A DNA stretch of 64,000 nt from HGM04593 sp045631905 (GCA_045631905.1 JAZQVO010000038.1:1-64000), one strand, 5' to 3'. Positions 43,361 through 55,853 are shown, counted from the stretch's first letter. The notes: a model not told the origin generated them from the letters alone. A program made the numbers and translations.

Positions 43361-43759
43361 TTAAACAGTTTTTTTCATGGTAATCTTGCACATCTCATTC
43401 TCTTTATCATCTACGGGGAGGTCGTTTTCCCACATACCATCGTAAACCAAATCCCAGAAACGGCAAAAAGGCTCCCACGAGTCGGGTGCATGCTTAGGCC
43501 CCACAAGCCTGCCCTTGTTGTCATACTCCCCCATTCTGTACCACGCCGACTCATCTATGGGGTTTTTATGATTATAGTACGGAGCATACCAATAAAACTC
43601 GCCTTTGCCATGACGTACGCCATGAATAAACATACCTGTATACTTGTACACAGGACGCTTTTCGCTATAATAAATTTTTGTACCCTCGCCATGTGGCATA
43701 TTATTCTCGTCGTTGTTCCCGGTAAAAATATAATACCTTGCCTCTTCCGGTTTTTCCAT
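43361..43759 (-). CDS. MORN-repeat-like protein
   Basis: This 132-residue soluble protein carries MORN-type repeats: NNMPHGEGTKIYY, YTGMFIHGVRHGKGEFYWY and YDGMWENDLP. MORN or YwqK-like proteins often act as antitoxins or immunity proteins, and a DUF1963/YwqG-like gene ends the same cluster. It is the first gene of the run. No clear promoter box was found upstream. Confidence 0.65.
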   Translation of the reverse strand: MEKPEEARYYIFTGNNDENNMPHGEGTKIYYSEKRPVYKYTGMFIHGVRHGKGEFYWYAPYYNHKNPIDESAWYRMGEYDNKGRLVGPKHAPDSWEPFCRFWDLVYDGMWENDLPVDDKENEMCKITMKKTV

Positions 43760-43963
43760 AGCTGTGTTAATTTAGTAAATATTATACGAAATATGCTATC
43801 TCGTTGATGCAAAAATAACTAATGAAATTATAAATACAAGGAATCCATGCTTTTTTTTTGAAAACACCAAGTTTCTTGTAAAAATAAGTTCGACACACCA
43901 TGTAAACAGCCCTCATTAACATATTTTCAACCTTTACCGGCCTGTTATAATCTAAATTATTCG

Positions 43964-44071
43964 TATTTTTGATGAAAAATCGAATATACCCTGCACTCCC
44001 GGTGAAAAACATCGAAGTAAACTTCATGTTTTTCGCTCGTTTGTTTGTATATTTGCCATTTAAAAGGCAAA
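43964..44071 (+). promoter_or_regulatory. secA promoter boxes and structured leader
   Basis: Within the 388-base gene-free stretch 43760-44147 are two boxes fitting TAnnTTTG, TATTTTTG (43964-43971) and TATATTTG (44048-44055). Between them is a strong hairpin with arms around 44004-44034 (GAAAAACAT and ATGTTTTTC plus GAAGT/ACTTC). TTTGCC...GGCAAA follows the second box. If the first box is used, the hairpin is in the secA leader RNA. No leader peptide is obvious. Confidence 0.45.
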
Positions 44072-44147
44072 TGCCGTAAAAAACGGTAAAAACAAGCCTC
44101 TTTATAGGCATTATAACATTAAAAAAGATAAAAAATAAAAACAAAAT

Positions 44148-47459
<3,312 letters not shown>

Positions 47460-47470
47460 AACCAACGAAT

Positions 47471-47905
47471 ATGCCACTAAGTACACAAGCACAAGAGAAC
47501 CTCAAAAAAGCCATCGGCGAGATGGCAAGGAGTTTTGTAACTGCCGAAGAGACATTGATAACCGACTTTCACATCAATGTAAACGGCGACACCGGCCAGC
47601 TCACCATCTTCAACGACGATGAAAAAGAGCTCGCGCGCGTACATATTAAAGAATGGGAAAACACCCACAACGAACAACTCTTCGAAAAGGAGCTCCGTAG
47701 CGTACTTGGCAAAATGCAGAAAGAGGGAATATTCGACAGTATAAACATAGTAAAACCCTACTCCTTTGTACTTGTTGACGACGACAAAGAGGCAATAGTA
47801 GACCTCCTCTTCATCGACGACGACACACTCATTCTCAGCGAAGACCTGCTAAAAGGCTTTGACGAAGAGATGGACAACTTTTTAAAACATCTTCTCGAAG
47901 ATTGA
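47471..47905 (+). CDS. Conserved hypothetical protein downstream of secA
   Basis: This 144-residue acidic, soluble protein has no signal or membrane helix. Alternating helix and strand patterns include LITDFHINVNGDTGQLTIF and a very acidic C-terminal half (VDDDKEAIVDLLFIDDDTLIL). I do not recognise a named family. It lies 11 bases after secA and before a strong terminator at 47927-47960, so it is cotranscribed with secA; a role in export is only suggested by that. Confidence 0.75.
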   Translation: MPLSTQAQENLKKAIGEMARSFVTAEETLITDFHINVNGDTGQLTIFNDDEKELARVHIKEWENTHNEQLFEKELRSVLGKMQKEGIFDSINIVKPYSFVLVDDDKEAIVDLLFIDDDTLILSEDLLKGFDEEMDNFLKHLLED

Positions 47906-47926
47906 TAATAAAACAAAACACCACGA

Positions 47927-47960
47927 TTATGGCATGTTTCCACCACGAAACATGCCATAA
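47927..47960 (+). terminator. secA-operon terminator hairpin
   Basis: A 14-bp perfect stem, TTATGGCATGTTTC / GAAACATGCCATAA, with loop CACCAC, followed by a T-rich stretch. Confidence 0.85.
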
Positions 47961-48024
47961 ATCTTTTTCAACCATTAAAAAGTCATAATATTTCACTTAA
48001 AACCCCATTTTATGCGAAAACTTT

Positions 48025-48055
48025 TTTGCCATAAAAAGTTTTCTGCGTAAATTTG
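48025..48055 (+). promoter_or_regulatory. Promoter of the TetR/RND efflux operon
   Basis: TTTG (48025-48028), a 19-base spacer and TAAATTTG (48048-48055) match the consensus. The tetR ATG lies 26 bases downstream. The TetR product is likely to bind near here, but no obvious palindrome is seen. Confidence 0.72.
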
Positions 48056-48081
48056 CATCGGAAAAGAATAGAAAACGATTA

Positions 48082-48726
48082 ATGAAAAATACAAGAGAGG
48101 AACATAGTCGCAACGACATAAGGCAAAAGATAATAGAAACAGCACTCTCATTGTTCTTTGAACGCGGAATAAAAGATGTAAAGATGGACGATATAGCATC
48201 ACTTGCATCGGTTTCCAAAAGAACCATATACGAGCTCTTCGCCGACAAAGAGATACTCATAATAGAGACACTCGAACACCATCAAAAAAAGATGCACGAC
48301 GAAGGAAAAAAGATAATAAAAGAGAGCAACGACATTCTCGATGTCATTCTAAACCTATACAACCACTATTTCAGTCACCTGAAAAGCGTAAACAAAAATT
48401 TCTTTACCGACCTCGACCGTTACCCCAACGCCCGTAACGGCATAAGGAAAAACGACAAGAAAAACGGCAAGCACTTTATAGCATGGATGGAAGAGGGCCG
48501 TAAGCAAGGCCTCTTCCGCGAAGATGCCGACTTCAAGATTCTTGCATTTGTATTAAAGCGCGACATGGAGCTCATCATGACAATCAACCGCAATACAAAC
48601 GAAGGAGAACTTGCCGACTACACCCCCGACCAGCTGGGACACCGCCTCATACTTGTATACCTCCGAGGCATAGCCACAGCCAAAGGACAAGAAAAGATTG
48701 AACAATTCATACAGAAAAACAAATAA
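48082..48726 (+). CDS. TetR-family transcriptional regulator
   Basis: This 214-residue protein has an N-terminal TetR helix-turn-helix: RQKIIETALSLFFERGIKDVKMDDIASLASVSKRTIYELFADKEIL covers residues about 13-58. The C-terminal helical domain would bind an inducer. It is the first gene of the tetR-tolC-MFP-RND operon (12 bases to the TolC gene), so it probably represses its own efflux operon. Ligand unknown. Confidence 0.93.
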   Translation: MKNTREEHSRNDIRQKIIETALSLFFERGIKDVKMDDIASLASVSKRTIYELFADKEILIIETLEHHQKKMHDEGKKIIKESNDILDVILNLYNHYFSHLKSVNKNFFTDLDRYPNARNGIRKNDKKNGKHFIAWMEEGRKQGLFREDADFKILAFVLKRDMELIMTINRNTNEGELADYTPDQLGHRLILVYLRGIATAKGQEKIEQFIQKNK

Positions 48727-48738
48727 AGAGATAGAACC

Positions 48739-50058
48739 ATGAATTTAAGATTGCGATTAACAACAATGATTGCCCTGTTTGCAACAATCACATTTGCAAA
48801 CGCACAAGAGGCAACACCAACAATGAACCTAACCCTCGACAAGACAATAGAACTTGCACTTAGCGAGAACCCCACCATCAAAGTTGCCGAGCAAGAGATT
48901 CAGTTAAAAAAAGTCTCACAAGACGAAGCATGGATGAGCATGCTCCCAACAGCAACACTTAACGGTAGCATGAACTACACCATCAAAGCAGCCGAGATGA
49001 ACTTTGGCGGACAAGTATTCAAGATGGGTAAAGACGAAACAAGCACCTGGAACGGAGCACTGCAAATATCACTCCCCGTGTTTGCACCTGCCATATACAA
49101 AAGCATGAGCCTCACAAAAGCCGATGTAGAACTTGCAGTAGAGAAGAGCCGTGGCTCAAAGCTCGACCTGGTAAACCAGGTAACAAAAGCCTACTACCAA
49201 CTACTGCTTGCACAAGACTCATACAAGGTACTGCAAGAAAACTACAAACTCGCCGAAGAGAACTTCAACATAGTAAATGCAAAATACGAAGTAGGGCAAG
49301 TAAGCGAGTACGACAAAATCAGTGCCGAGGTACAGAAGAACAACGCATGGCCCTCGGTAATAAGCGGTCGCAACGCAGTAGAGATAGCCAAATTACAGCT
49401 CAAAGTTCTCATGGGGATAACAGCCGATGTAAACATCGTACTCGACGACAACCTCAAAAACTATGAGCAATCGATGAACTCAACAGCCACCAACGGCCCC
49501 ATCGACCTCAGCAACAACTCAACCATGAAGCAGATAGACCTGCAAGGCGAGCTCTTGAAGAAACAACGCAGTATGCTCAAAACCAACTTCATGCCCACAC
49601 TTGCCCTTTCAGGAACACTGCAATATCAATCTCAATACAACGACAACTGGAAAGTGATGGACTACAAATGGAGCAACAGCTCATCGATAGCCCTATCACT
49701 CACCATACCCCTGTTCCAAGCAAGCAACTTCACCAAGATGAAGAGCAACAAAATACAACAGTGGCAGTTGAGCGAAACACGAGCCAACACAGAGCGCATG
49801 CTCGGTATGCAGGCACAGAGCTACATCGACAACATGACCAAGAGCGCCGAACAGCTCGAAAGCAACAAAACAGCAGTAGAGCTCGCCCAAAAGGGATTAG
49901 AGATAAGCCAGAAACGTTACGAGGTGGGCAAAGGCACCATATTAGAGCTCACCAACTCACAAGTATCGCTCACCAACATACAGTTGAGCTACAACAACAC
50001 CATATACGACTACCTCATAGCACAGTCGGAGTTGAAAACAGTATTAGGCAAAGAATAA
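48739..50058 (+). CDS. TolC-family outer membrane efflux protein
   Basis: This 439-residue protein has a signal peptide ending TFANAQ and two repeats of the TolC/OEP fold, with LTLDKTIELALSENPTIKVAEQE near the start and NFNIVNAKYEVGQVSEYDKISAE and SQKRYEVGKGTILELTNSQVSL in the helical barrel halves. It forms the trimeric outer membrane duct of a tripartite pump with the two following products. It lies 12 bases after tetR. Confidence 0.94.
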   Translation: MNLRLRLTTMIALFATITFANAQEATPTMNLTLDKTIELALSENPTIKVAEQEIQLKKVSQDEAWMSMLPTATLNGSMNYTIKAAEMNFGGQVFKMGKDETSTWNGALQISLPVFAPAIYKSMSLTKADVELAVEKSRGSKLDLVNQVTKAYYQLLLAQDSYKVLQENYKLAEENFNIVNAKYEVGQVSEYDKISAEVQKNNAWPSVISGRNAVEIAKLQLKVLMGITADVNIVLDDNLKNYEQSMNSTATNGPIDLSNNSTMKQIDLQGELLKKQRSMLKTNFMPTLALSGTLQYQSQYNDNWKVMDYKWSNSSSIALSLTIPLFQASNFTKMKSNKIQQWQLSETRANTERMLGMQAQSYIDNMTKSAEQLESNKTAVELAQKGLEISQKRYEVGKGTILELTNSQVSLTNIQLSYNNTIYDYLIAQSELKTVLGKE

Positions 50059-50077
50059 TAAAAACATATAAACGATT

Positions 50078-51088
50078 ATGAAAAGGAATCTGACATTTAT
50101 CGCATTGGCCGCAACAGTGCTATTCAGCGCATGTAGCAGTTCAGAAAAAACAGAAACAGTTCAGCAGGAAGAAAAACACAAAGTAAAAATTGCTTTTGTA
50201 ACAGCCCAGGACGTAGCACAAATCGAAGAGTTCACCACCACAGTCGAAGCCGAGGTAAAGAACAACATCATTCCCAGCTCTCCCCTCCGCATAAAAAACA
50301 TACTTGTAGAGGTAGGTGACAACGTGCGCAAAGGCCAAAAGCTTGTTGAGCTCGACGCCAGCAACCTCGACCAGTTGAAATTACAGGTAGAAAACCAAGA
50401 GATAGAGTTCAAACGCATAGAAGCACTATACAAAGTAGGCGGTGCATCAACAGCCGAGTACGACAACGCAAAAACACAACTCGAAGTAAACAAACGCGCC
50501 CTCGCCAACAAATTGGAGAACACAATACTTGTGAGCCCCATCGACGGTGTAGTTTCGGCACGCAACTACGACAACGGCGACATGTACGGCGCACAACCCA
50601 TCTTGGTGGTAGAGCAAATATCTCCCGTCAAAATGAAGATTAACGTAAGCGAGAGCCGTTACTCACAAACCAACAAGAGCCTCCCTGTAACAGCCACCTT
50701 CGACACATACGCCGAAGAAGAGTTCAAAGGCAAGATAGACATAATATACCCCACCATCAACGCCTCAACCCACACATTCCCCGTTGAGATAAAGATAGCC
50801 AACAACGACCGCAAGGTACGTCCCGGCATGTTCGGCCATGTAACCGTAAACTTCGGAACCAAGAGCCACGTTGTAGTGCCCGACAAGGCAGTCATCAAAC
50901 AAGCAGGTGCCGGCGACTTCTACGTATACACATACGAGAACGGCAAGGTAACATACAACAAAGTAGAGGTAGGCCGTCGCATGGGCGACAAGTACGAGCT
51001 CATCTCAGGTATCCCCTCGGGGAGCAAAGTTGTTATCGCCGGCCACACCGGTTTGAACAACGGCAAAGAGGTAGAAGTAATAGAATAA
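50078..51088 (+). CDS. RND efflux periplasmic adaptor (membrane fusion protein)
   Basis: This 336-residue protein has a lipoprotein signal (TVLFSACSS, Cys about 19), a lipoyl/barrel-sandwich domain (LVEVGDNVRKGQKLVELDASN, VSPIDGVVSARNYDNGDMY), a short alpha-hairpin (about 100-140) and a beta-barrel and membrane-proximal region (VRPGMFGHVTVNFG, AGHTGLNNGKEVEVIE). It bridges the RND pump and TolC in the periplasm. It is 19 bases after the TolC gene and 24 before the pump gene. Confidence 0.95.
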   Translation: MKRNLTFIALAATVLFSACSSSEKTETVQQEEKHKVKIAFVTAQDVAQIEEFTTTVEAEVKNNIIPSSPLRIKNILVEVGDNVRKGQKLVELDASNLDQLKLQVENQEIEFKRIEALYKVGGASTAEYDNAKTQLEVNKRALANKLENTILVSPIDGVVSARNYDNGDMYGAQPILVVEQISPVKMKINVSESRYSQTNKSLPVTATFDTYAEEEFKGKIDIIYPTINASTHTFPVEIKIANNDRKVRPGMFGHVTVNFGTKSHVVVPDKAVIKQAGAGDFYVYTYENGKVTYNKVEVGRRMGDKYELISGIPSGSKVVIAGHTGLNNGKEVEVIE

Positions 51089-51112
51089 TAAACACAAAAA
51101 ACAAGAACAGAC

Positions 51113-54100
51113 ATGAGTATATATGAAAGCGCGGTGAAAAAGCCGATTATGACATCGCTATGCTTCATAGCAATAGCCCTGTTCGGTCTTTATTCACTAT
51201 CGAAGCTCGCAATCGACCTATACCCCGATATCGAGACCAACACCATCATGGTATTCACCTACTACAATGGTGCAAGTGCCTCCGACATCGAGAACAACGT
51301 AACACGCCCCTTGGAGAACACACTAAACTCCGTGGAGCACCTCAAGCACATCACATCAGACTCGCGTGAGAACGTGTCGGTTATAACCCTCGAATTTGAG
51401 TTCGGATACGACATCGACGACCTCACCAACGACGTGCGCGACAAGCTCGACATGGTATCATCGTCACTCCCCGACGATGCCAACAACCCCATCATCTTTA
51501 AGTTCTCTACCGACATGATTCCCATCATCGTAATGTCGGTAAAGGCCAACGAGAGCCAGGCAGCCCTATACAAGATACTCGACGACAACGTAGCCAACCC
51601 CTTGGCACGTGTCGATGGAGTGGGCTCAGTATCAATCTCCGGAGCTCCCGAGCGCGAGATAAACATCTATATGGACCCCGCAAAGATGGAAGCCTACAAC
51701 ATACCCATCGAAACAGTAAGCTCCATCATCGCAGCCGAGAACCGCAATATCCCCGGTGGTAACTTCGACCTTGGAAGCAACACCTACTCATTGCGTGTCG
51801 AAGGCGAGTTCAAAGCACCCACAGAGATGCTCAACCTCGTAGTAGGCAGCCACAACGGCGCAAACGTCTACCTCAAAGACATCGCCCGCATAGTCGACAA
51901 CGTGCAGGAGCGTTCACAGCGCACCTTCATCGAAGGCCAGCAGGGAGCCATGATTATTGTTCAAAAACAGAGCGGAGGAAACTCGGTAGCCATCTCAAAA
52001 GCAGTAAAAGAAGAGTTGCCCAAGTTACAAAAACGCCTCCCCTCCGATGTAGAGCTCGAAATAATGATCGACACATCGGACAACATTCTCAACACCATCG
52101 GAACGCTGTCAAGCACCATACGCGACGCCATGATCTTTGTGGTACTCGTGGTGTTCATCTTCCTCGGTCGTTGGAGAGCAACAGTTATCATCGCCATAAC
52201 CATACCCTTCTCACTCATCGCATCGTTCATCTACCTGTTTGCCACAGGCGGTTCAATAAACATCATCTCGCTATCATGTTTAAGTATCGCCATCGGTTCA
52301 GTGGTCGATGACGCCATAGTGGTGCTCGAGAACGTAACCACACACATCGAGCGCGGTTCCGACCCCAACAACGCCGCCGTACACGGAACAAACGAGGTAG
52401 CCGTTTCCGTAATCGCATCAACCCTCACCATGTGGGCCGTATTCTTCCCCTTGACCATGGTAACAGGTATGTCGGGTGTGCTCTTCAAACAGCTTGGTTG
52501 GATGATGTGTATCATCATGCTCATCTCAACAGCAGCAGCCCTCAGCCTGACACCTATGATGTGTGCCAAAATGCTTAAACTGCAAAAGAAACAGAGCCGT
52601 TTCTTCATCATGTTCTACAAACCCATACAGAAGGTACTCGACCAAATCGATATCAAATATGCATCAATAGTAAACTGGGCCATGCGTCACCGCGCAACCA
52701 CCCTCCTATGCTGTTTCGGTTTGTTCTTGGCAAGTTTGCTCTGTTTCAAAGGCATAAAGAGCGAGTTCTTCCCGGCCAACGACAACGGTCGTGTGGGAGT
52801 AACCTTGGAGATGCCCATCGGCACACGCATAGAACACTCACAGGAGATAGGCTTACGCCTCACCAAGCTATGGATGGACCGCTACGGCGACGACCTGCAA
52901 GCATGCGGTTTCACCACAGGACAAGCCGACGAGAACAACACCTTTGCATCGCTCAGCGACAACGGTACCCACATTATATCGTTCAACATAATGTTTGTAC
53001 CCTCGAACAAGCGCGAGAAAGGGCTCGATATCCTTTGCGACGAGCTGCGTGCCGACCTTAAAATGTTCCCCGAAATAGCCAAGAGCAACGTAATGCTCGG
53101 TGGAAGCCAAGGAGGAGGCATGGGCGGACAGTCAAAAGCATCGTTCGAGATATACGGATACGACATGGACGCAACCGACATACTATCAAAACAGCTAGCC
53201 GACTCACTGCGTGCATGGAACAAGGTAACACAGGTAAACATAAGCCGAAGCGACTACCAGCCCCAGTACATTGTAGACTTCGACCGCGAGAAACTAGCCA
53301 TGCACGGCCTCAACCTCTCGACAGCGGCCACCTACATGCGTAACCGCTACAACGGAGCCCTTGCCACATACTACCGCGAGGACGGTGACGAGTACGATGT
53401 AAAAGTGCGCTACGAGCCCACAGCCCGTCAGAGCATCGAAGACATAGAGAACATCATAATCTACGGTAGCAACGGCCAACCCGTACGCATAAAAGAGCTT
53501 GGTAAGGTAGTACTCAACGAGATGCCCCCCACCATCGAGCGCAAAGACCGTGAGCGCATAGTAACCGTAGACGCCGTACTTGCAGCAGGTACAGCCCTTA
53601 GCGACGGAGTAAACTACGGCCAAGCAATCATCGATAAGATGGACATACCCTCGGGAGTAGCAATACAGGTAGCAGGTTCATACGAGGACCAACAAGACTC
53701 GAACCGCGACCTCGGACAGCTCGGTATCATCATCATAGTCCTTGTGTTCATCGTGATGGCATCGCAGTTCGAATCGCTCACCTACCCCTTCATTCTCATC
53801 ATATCGGTGCTTTTCGCATTGAGCGGTGTACTATTAGGCCTCTTCGTAACCGGCACCACCCTTAACGTGATGTCTATGCTCGGAGGAATCATGCTCATCG
53901 GTATGGTTGTGAAAAACGGTATTGTGCTCATCGACTACACCATGCTGTTGCGCGAGAGAGGCTTAGGCGTTATACAAGCCTGTGTAGGAGCAGGTAAGAG
54001 CCGTATGCGCCCCGTGCTCATGACCACCCTCACCACCATTCTCGGTATGGTACCCCTTGCAGTGAGCCAAGGTGTAGGAGCCGAGATGTGGCGTCCCTTG

Positions 54101-54292
54101 GGTGTAGCCGTTATCGGCGGTCTCACCATATCGACCATCATGACACTTGTATACGTTCCCGCCATGTACGGTATCTTTGCCGGAGTAGGCATACAGAGAA
54201 AACGTCGCGCCATAAAGGCCAAACGCGAGCTACAAGCCTACTGGAACGAGAACAAAGACATAGAACAGCTAAAAGGCAAAGACAAAAAATAA
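51113..54292 (+). CDS. AcrB/HAE-type RND efflux transporter
   Basis: This 1059-residue inner membrane protein has the RND layout: a first helix, periplasmic loop (VTRPLENTLNSVEHLKHI), a helix bundle with the proton-relay acidic pair motif AIGSVVDDAIVVLENV (about 400), a second large loop and a second bundle (GMVVKNGIVLIDYTMLL, GVGAEMWRPLGVAVIGGL). It exports drugs, detergents or other hydrophobic compounds using the proton gradient. Operon position and family suggest a multidrug pump; no substrate is readable. Confidence 0.96.
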   Translation: MSIYESAVKKPIMTSLCFIAIALFGLYSLSKLAIDLYPDIETNTIMVFTYYNGASASDIENNVTRPLENTLNSVEHLKHITSDSRENVSVITLEFEFGYDIDDLTNDVRDKLDMVSSSLPDDANNPIIFKFSTDMIPIIVMSVKANESQAALYKILDDNVANPLARVDGVGSVSISGAPEREINIYMDPAKMEAYNIPIETVSSIIAAENRNIPGGNFDLGSNTYSLRVEGEFKAPTEMLNLVVGSHNGANVYLKDIARIVDNVQERSQRTFIEGQQGAMIIVQKQSGGNSVAISKAVKEELPKLQKRLPSDVELEIMIDTSDNILNTIGTLSSTIRDAMIFVVLVVFIFLGRWRATVIIAITIPFSLIASFIYLFATGGSINIISLSCLSIAIGSVVDDAIVVLENVTTHIERGSDPNNAAVHGTNEVAVSVIASTLTMWAVFFPLTMVTGMSGVLFKQLGWMMCIIMLISTAAALSLTPMMCAKMLKLQKKQSRFFIMFYKPIQKVLDQIDIKYASIVNWAMRHRATTLLCCFGLFLASLLCFKGIKSEFFPANDNGRVGVTLEMPIGTRIEHSQEIGLRLTKLWMDRYGDDLQACGFTTGQADENNTFASLSDNGTHIISFNIMFVPSNKREKGLDILCDELRADLKMFPEIAKSNVMLGGSQGGGMGGQSKASFEIYGYDMDATDILSKQLADSLRAWNKVTQVNISRSDYQPQYIVDFDREKLAMHGLNLSTAATYMRNRYNGALATYYREDGDEYDVKVRYEPTARQSIEDIENIIIYGSNGQPVRIKELGKVVLNEMPPTIERKDRERIVTVDAVLAAGTALSDGVNYGQAIIDKMDIPSGVAIQVAGSYEDQQDSNRDLGQLGIIIIVLVFIVMASQFESLTYPFILIISVLFALSGVLLGLFVTGTTLNVMSMLGGIMLIGMVVKNGIVLIDYTMLLRERGLGVIQACVGAGKSRMRPVLMTTLTTILGMVPLAVSQGVGAEMWRPLGVAVIGGLTISTIMTLVYVPAMYGIFAGVGIQRKRRAIKAKRELQAYWNENKDIEQLKGKDKK

Positions 54293-54373
54293 AACGTGAT
54301 TATATACCAAAACCACCACAATCAAGAGAGAGTGCGTGTGTAGAAGTATACAATTACAAAAATTAAAAACAAA

Positions 54374-54402
54374 CCACGCTTTGAGCACTGCTCAAAGCGT
54401 GG
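54374..54402 (+). terminator. Hairpin between RND pump and PII-like gene
   Basis: A 13-bp perfect stem, CCACGCTTTGAGC / GCTCAAAGCGTGG, with a 3-base loop lies 22 bases before the PII-like ATG. Only a weak A-rich sequence follows, so it may terminate partly or set the PII-like gene's expression. Confidence 0.7.
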
Positions 54403-54424
54403 ATAAGAAAAAAAGAGAAACAAG

Positions 54425-54718
54425 ATGAAAAGTTTATTCATAACATTCGATATCTCGCACAAAGAAGCATTAATAAACATGCTCACCCACAACAACTGTC
54501 GCGGATACTCATTTTTCGACCAAGTGCAAGGCCGTGGCTCGGTAAACGGCGAGCCCCACTTAGGCTCACACGCATGGCCCTCTATGGGAGCAGCCATAAT
54601 TGCTATTGTAGAAGACAAAAAAATCCCCACCCTCCTAAAAGAGATTGAAGCAATAGACAAAGCAACCCCCATGCTAGGCCTTCGCGCTTTTGTTTGGAAC
54701 ATAGAACAACAATATTAA
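54425..54718 (+). CDS. PII-like, transporter-associated protein (PG0541-type)
   Basis: This 97-residue protein has a ferredoxin-like/PII-like layout: MKSLFITFDISHKEALINML, a conserved loop with GYSFFDQVQGRGSVNGEPHLGSHAWPSMGAAII, and a final strand GLRAFVWNIEQ. Small proteins of this type follow RND efflux operons in Bacteroidota and are annotated as transporter-associated. They may sense a nucleotide or metal and adjust the pump, by analogy with PII proteins; no ligand is known to me. It lies after the pump gene but behind a strong hairpin. Confidence 0.75.
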   Translation: MKSLFITFDISHKEALINMLTHNNCRGYSFFDQVQGRGSVNGEPHLGSHAWPSMGAAIIAIVEDKKIPTLLKEIEAIDKATPMLGLRAFVWNIEQQY

Positions 54719-54745
54719 GGTTAAAACGATAAATTGCATAATTAT

Positions 54746-54790
54746 AAAGTATCTGCACCATGTACATTTTGTACATGGTGCAGATACTTT
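54746..54790 (+). terminator. Terminator of the efflux locus
   Basis: A 20-bp perfect stem (left arm starts AAAGTATCTGCACC) with a 5-base loop and a T-rich 3' end lies 28 bases after the PII-like stop. It is nearly symmetrical and could act on both strands. Confidence 0.88.
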
Positions 54791-54926
54791 AATACATGAG
54801 CCTATTAAAAACAAACAGCAACTATCCAAAGTGCAACATCGTTACAAAACAACGCCCTACCTGTTTTTTTTACATAAACCCACACAAATATTACAGCAAA
54901 AAGCATATATATACAAATAAAAAATA

Positions 54927-54934
54927 TAGCTTTG
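54927..54934 (+). promoter_or_regulatory. Candidate promoter -7 box of the secreted protein gene
   Basis: TAGCTTTG fits TAnnTTTG and lies 33 bases before the ATG at 54968. No TTTG -33 box. Confidence 0.45.
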
Positions 54935-54967
54935 TAAAATAAACACAAAAACTAGAGACCTATGCCT

Positions 54968-55675
54968 ATGAAAAACTTTACTTCACTAATTATTTTGTTG
55001 CTCATCTTCACAACAACCCTCACGGCACAGAACCACCCCTTCACACTCACCAAGGCAGGTGAAGAGCCCGTGCTCTACATAATTCACAGTGGTCGTAATG
55101 GTGGAAACGGCGGGGAGAACGACTACGTATTCGTAAATCTCAAAGCCTACAACTCCGAAGGTCTAGGCCTCACCAGACGTGCACCAACCGAATTCTTTAA
55201 CAGATACCTTGAACAACTTTGGTACTTTATGGAAGGCGAAGATGGCAATATCATCATTAAATCGGCCTACGACAACGGGCTGATAGCCGTCACAAACACA
55301 ACCGACAAGGCCAAGTGCGCAAAGATATTGAGCGAAGAAGAGGCCACAGGAACATATCACACATGGATACTCAACAACACCAACGGTTTCTACGCCTTCC
55401 AAACATCGGACCAACGTACCTACCTCAGCCACAATGGCAACTGGCAAACCGGAGGCCAGTTTATGGGCCTCTATAATGCCAACGGCTCAAAAGACGAAGG
55501 CTCACGAGTATTCATTGAAAAAGCACCCGACGGAATAAGCACAAACATAGAAAACATCATAACCGAAGCCAAAGAGAAAGAACCCATAATATTCAGCCTC
55601 ACAGGCCTCAGAGTAAAAAAAATCACACACCCCGGCATCTACATCATCAATGGTAAAAAAGTTGTGATTAAGTGA
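54968..55675 (+). CDS. Secreted protein with sorting-tail-like C-terminus
   Basis: From the ATG at 54968 the protein has 235 residues: a signal peptide (FTSLIILLLIFTTTLTAQ), a ~170-residue domain rich in Asn, Tyr and Gly with ricin-like NTNGFYAFQTSDQRTYLSH, then a tail FSLTGLRVKKITHPGIYIINGKKVVIK. That tail (GLRV...PGIYIINGKKVxxK) is the form seen at the ends of many Prevotella/Bacteroides secreted proteins and resembles type IX secretion sorting domains. The middle may bind carbohydrate; that is a guess from the ricin-like look. The last four codons and stop form the start of an 80-bp tandem repeat. Confidence 0.75.
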   Translation: MKNFTSLIILLLIFTTTLTAQNHPFTLTKAGEEPVLYIIHSGRNGGNGGENDYVFVNLKAYNSEGLGLTRRAPTEFFNRYLEQLWYFMEGEDGNIIIKSAYDNGLIAVTNTTDKAKCAKILSEEEATGTYHTWILNNTNGFYAFQTSDQRTYLSHNGNWQTGGQFMGLYNANGSKDEGSRVFIEKAPDGISTNIENIITEAKEKEPIIFSLTGLRVKKITHPGIYIINGKKVVIK

Positions 55676-55853
55676 GAGTAGCGATAATTAAGCTTGCTTA
55701 AATGAGCGCTACCGAACGACAACAACTTCGCCGAAGGCAAAGTGTGATTAAGTGAGAGTAGCGATAATTAAGCTTGCTTAAATGAGCGCTACCGAACGAC
55801 AACAACTTCGCCGAAGGCAAAGTGTGATTAAGTGAGAGTAGCGATAATTAAGC
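55663..55853. repeat. 80-bp tandem repeat, 2.4 copies, with palindromes
   Basis: Identical copies lie at 55663-55742 and 55743-55822, with a partial third at 55823-55853. Each unit contains an imperfect hairpin (GTAGCG...TTAAGC TTGC TTAA...CGCTAC) and a short one (CTTCGCCGAAG). The first copy begins inside the last codons of the secreted protein gene, so the unit carries a copy of its stop region. With the hairpin at 55856-55902 it accounts for most of the 312-base gene-free stretch. Confidence 0.92.

Noticed and set aside
55663..55853. Tandem repeats as a CRISPR array or coding repeat
   Set aside because: Copies are contiguous without spacers, the 80-base unit is not a multiple of three, and each copy contains stops.
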